From an uncultured Ruminococcus sp. (GTDB taxonomy: Bacteria > Bacillota > Clostridia > Oscillospirales > Ruminococcaceae): 5,237 nucleotides of DNA. The DNA is taken from assembly GCA_947177345.1 (NCBI GenBank), contig CAMWUB010000142.1, positions 1-5,237 on the forward strand. The letters run 5' to 3'. Position numbers and translations under genes: made by a program. The notes below the pieces were generated by a model. That model was given only the letters and a program-made list of their open reading frames with translations. It was not told where the DNA came from and made no database searches. Of the stretch, positions 5,227 through 5,237 are shown one piece after another; position 1 is the first letter of the stretch; each line of letters opens with the position of its first letter.

Positions 5227-5237
5227 CAAATATGGAG

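Noticed and set aside
1..5237. CRISPR array, tRNA or rRNA genes, phage or defence genes
   Set aside because: No regularly spaced repeats, cloverleaf-like segments or rRNA-like sequence were seen on either strand; the coding content is housekeeping amino-acid and nucleotide metabolism.

Overview
The window reads as ordinary chromosome from an AT-rich Gram-positive bacterium. The signs are strong GGAGG ribosome sites, consensus sigma-A type promoters, a PheB-type (UPF0735) ACT protein and class II AsnB. A gut Clostridia/Ruminococcus-like source is my best guess, from general look and codon choice only; no marker gene here fixes the taxon.

Layout. Positions 1-31 hold half of what looks like a palindromic terminator cut by the window edge. 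A two-gene minus-strand operon follows: a PheB-like ACT-domain protein (1260-1700, first gene) and homoserine dehydrogenase (32-1237, second gene), 22 bp apart. Positions 1701-1938 are a divergent control region with two near-consensus promoters back to back. The minus one is TTGACA-N17-TATAGT with an extended -10; the plus one is TTGCAA-N17-TATAAT. Each has a leader of about 50 nt, and both leaders carry a similar GACGGA...TTTTCCG element. The plus-strand operon is asparagine synthetase (1939-3810) and aspartate carbamoyltransferase (3836-4912), 25 bp apart. After pyrB come an AT-rich stretch, a strong intrinsic terminator that works in both directions (4955-4991), and about 240 bp holding only a short, unrecognised minus-strand reading frame and an inverted repeat.

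How the genes fit together. Three of the four enzymes or regulators sit at aspartate branch points. Hom draws aspartate semialdehyde toward threonine, methionine and isoleucine; AsnB turns aspartate into asparagine using glutamine; PyrB commits aspartate to pyrimidines. The ACT protein is probably an amino-acid sensor or regulator. The layout would allow joint control of where aspartate goes, but this is inference.

I do not see a new defence, mobile or secondary-metabolite system. The most notable points are a PyrB carrying a C-terminal four-cysteine tail that resembles the zinc domain of the separate regulatory subunit PyrI but without its nucleotide-binding domain; a homoserine dehydrogenase whose C-terminal ACT-like region is short and atypical; and the matched leader elements of the two divergent operons.
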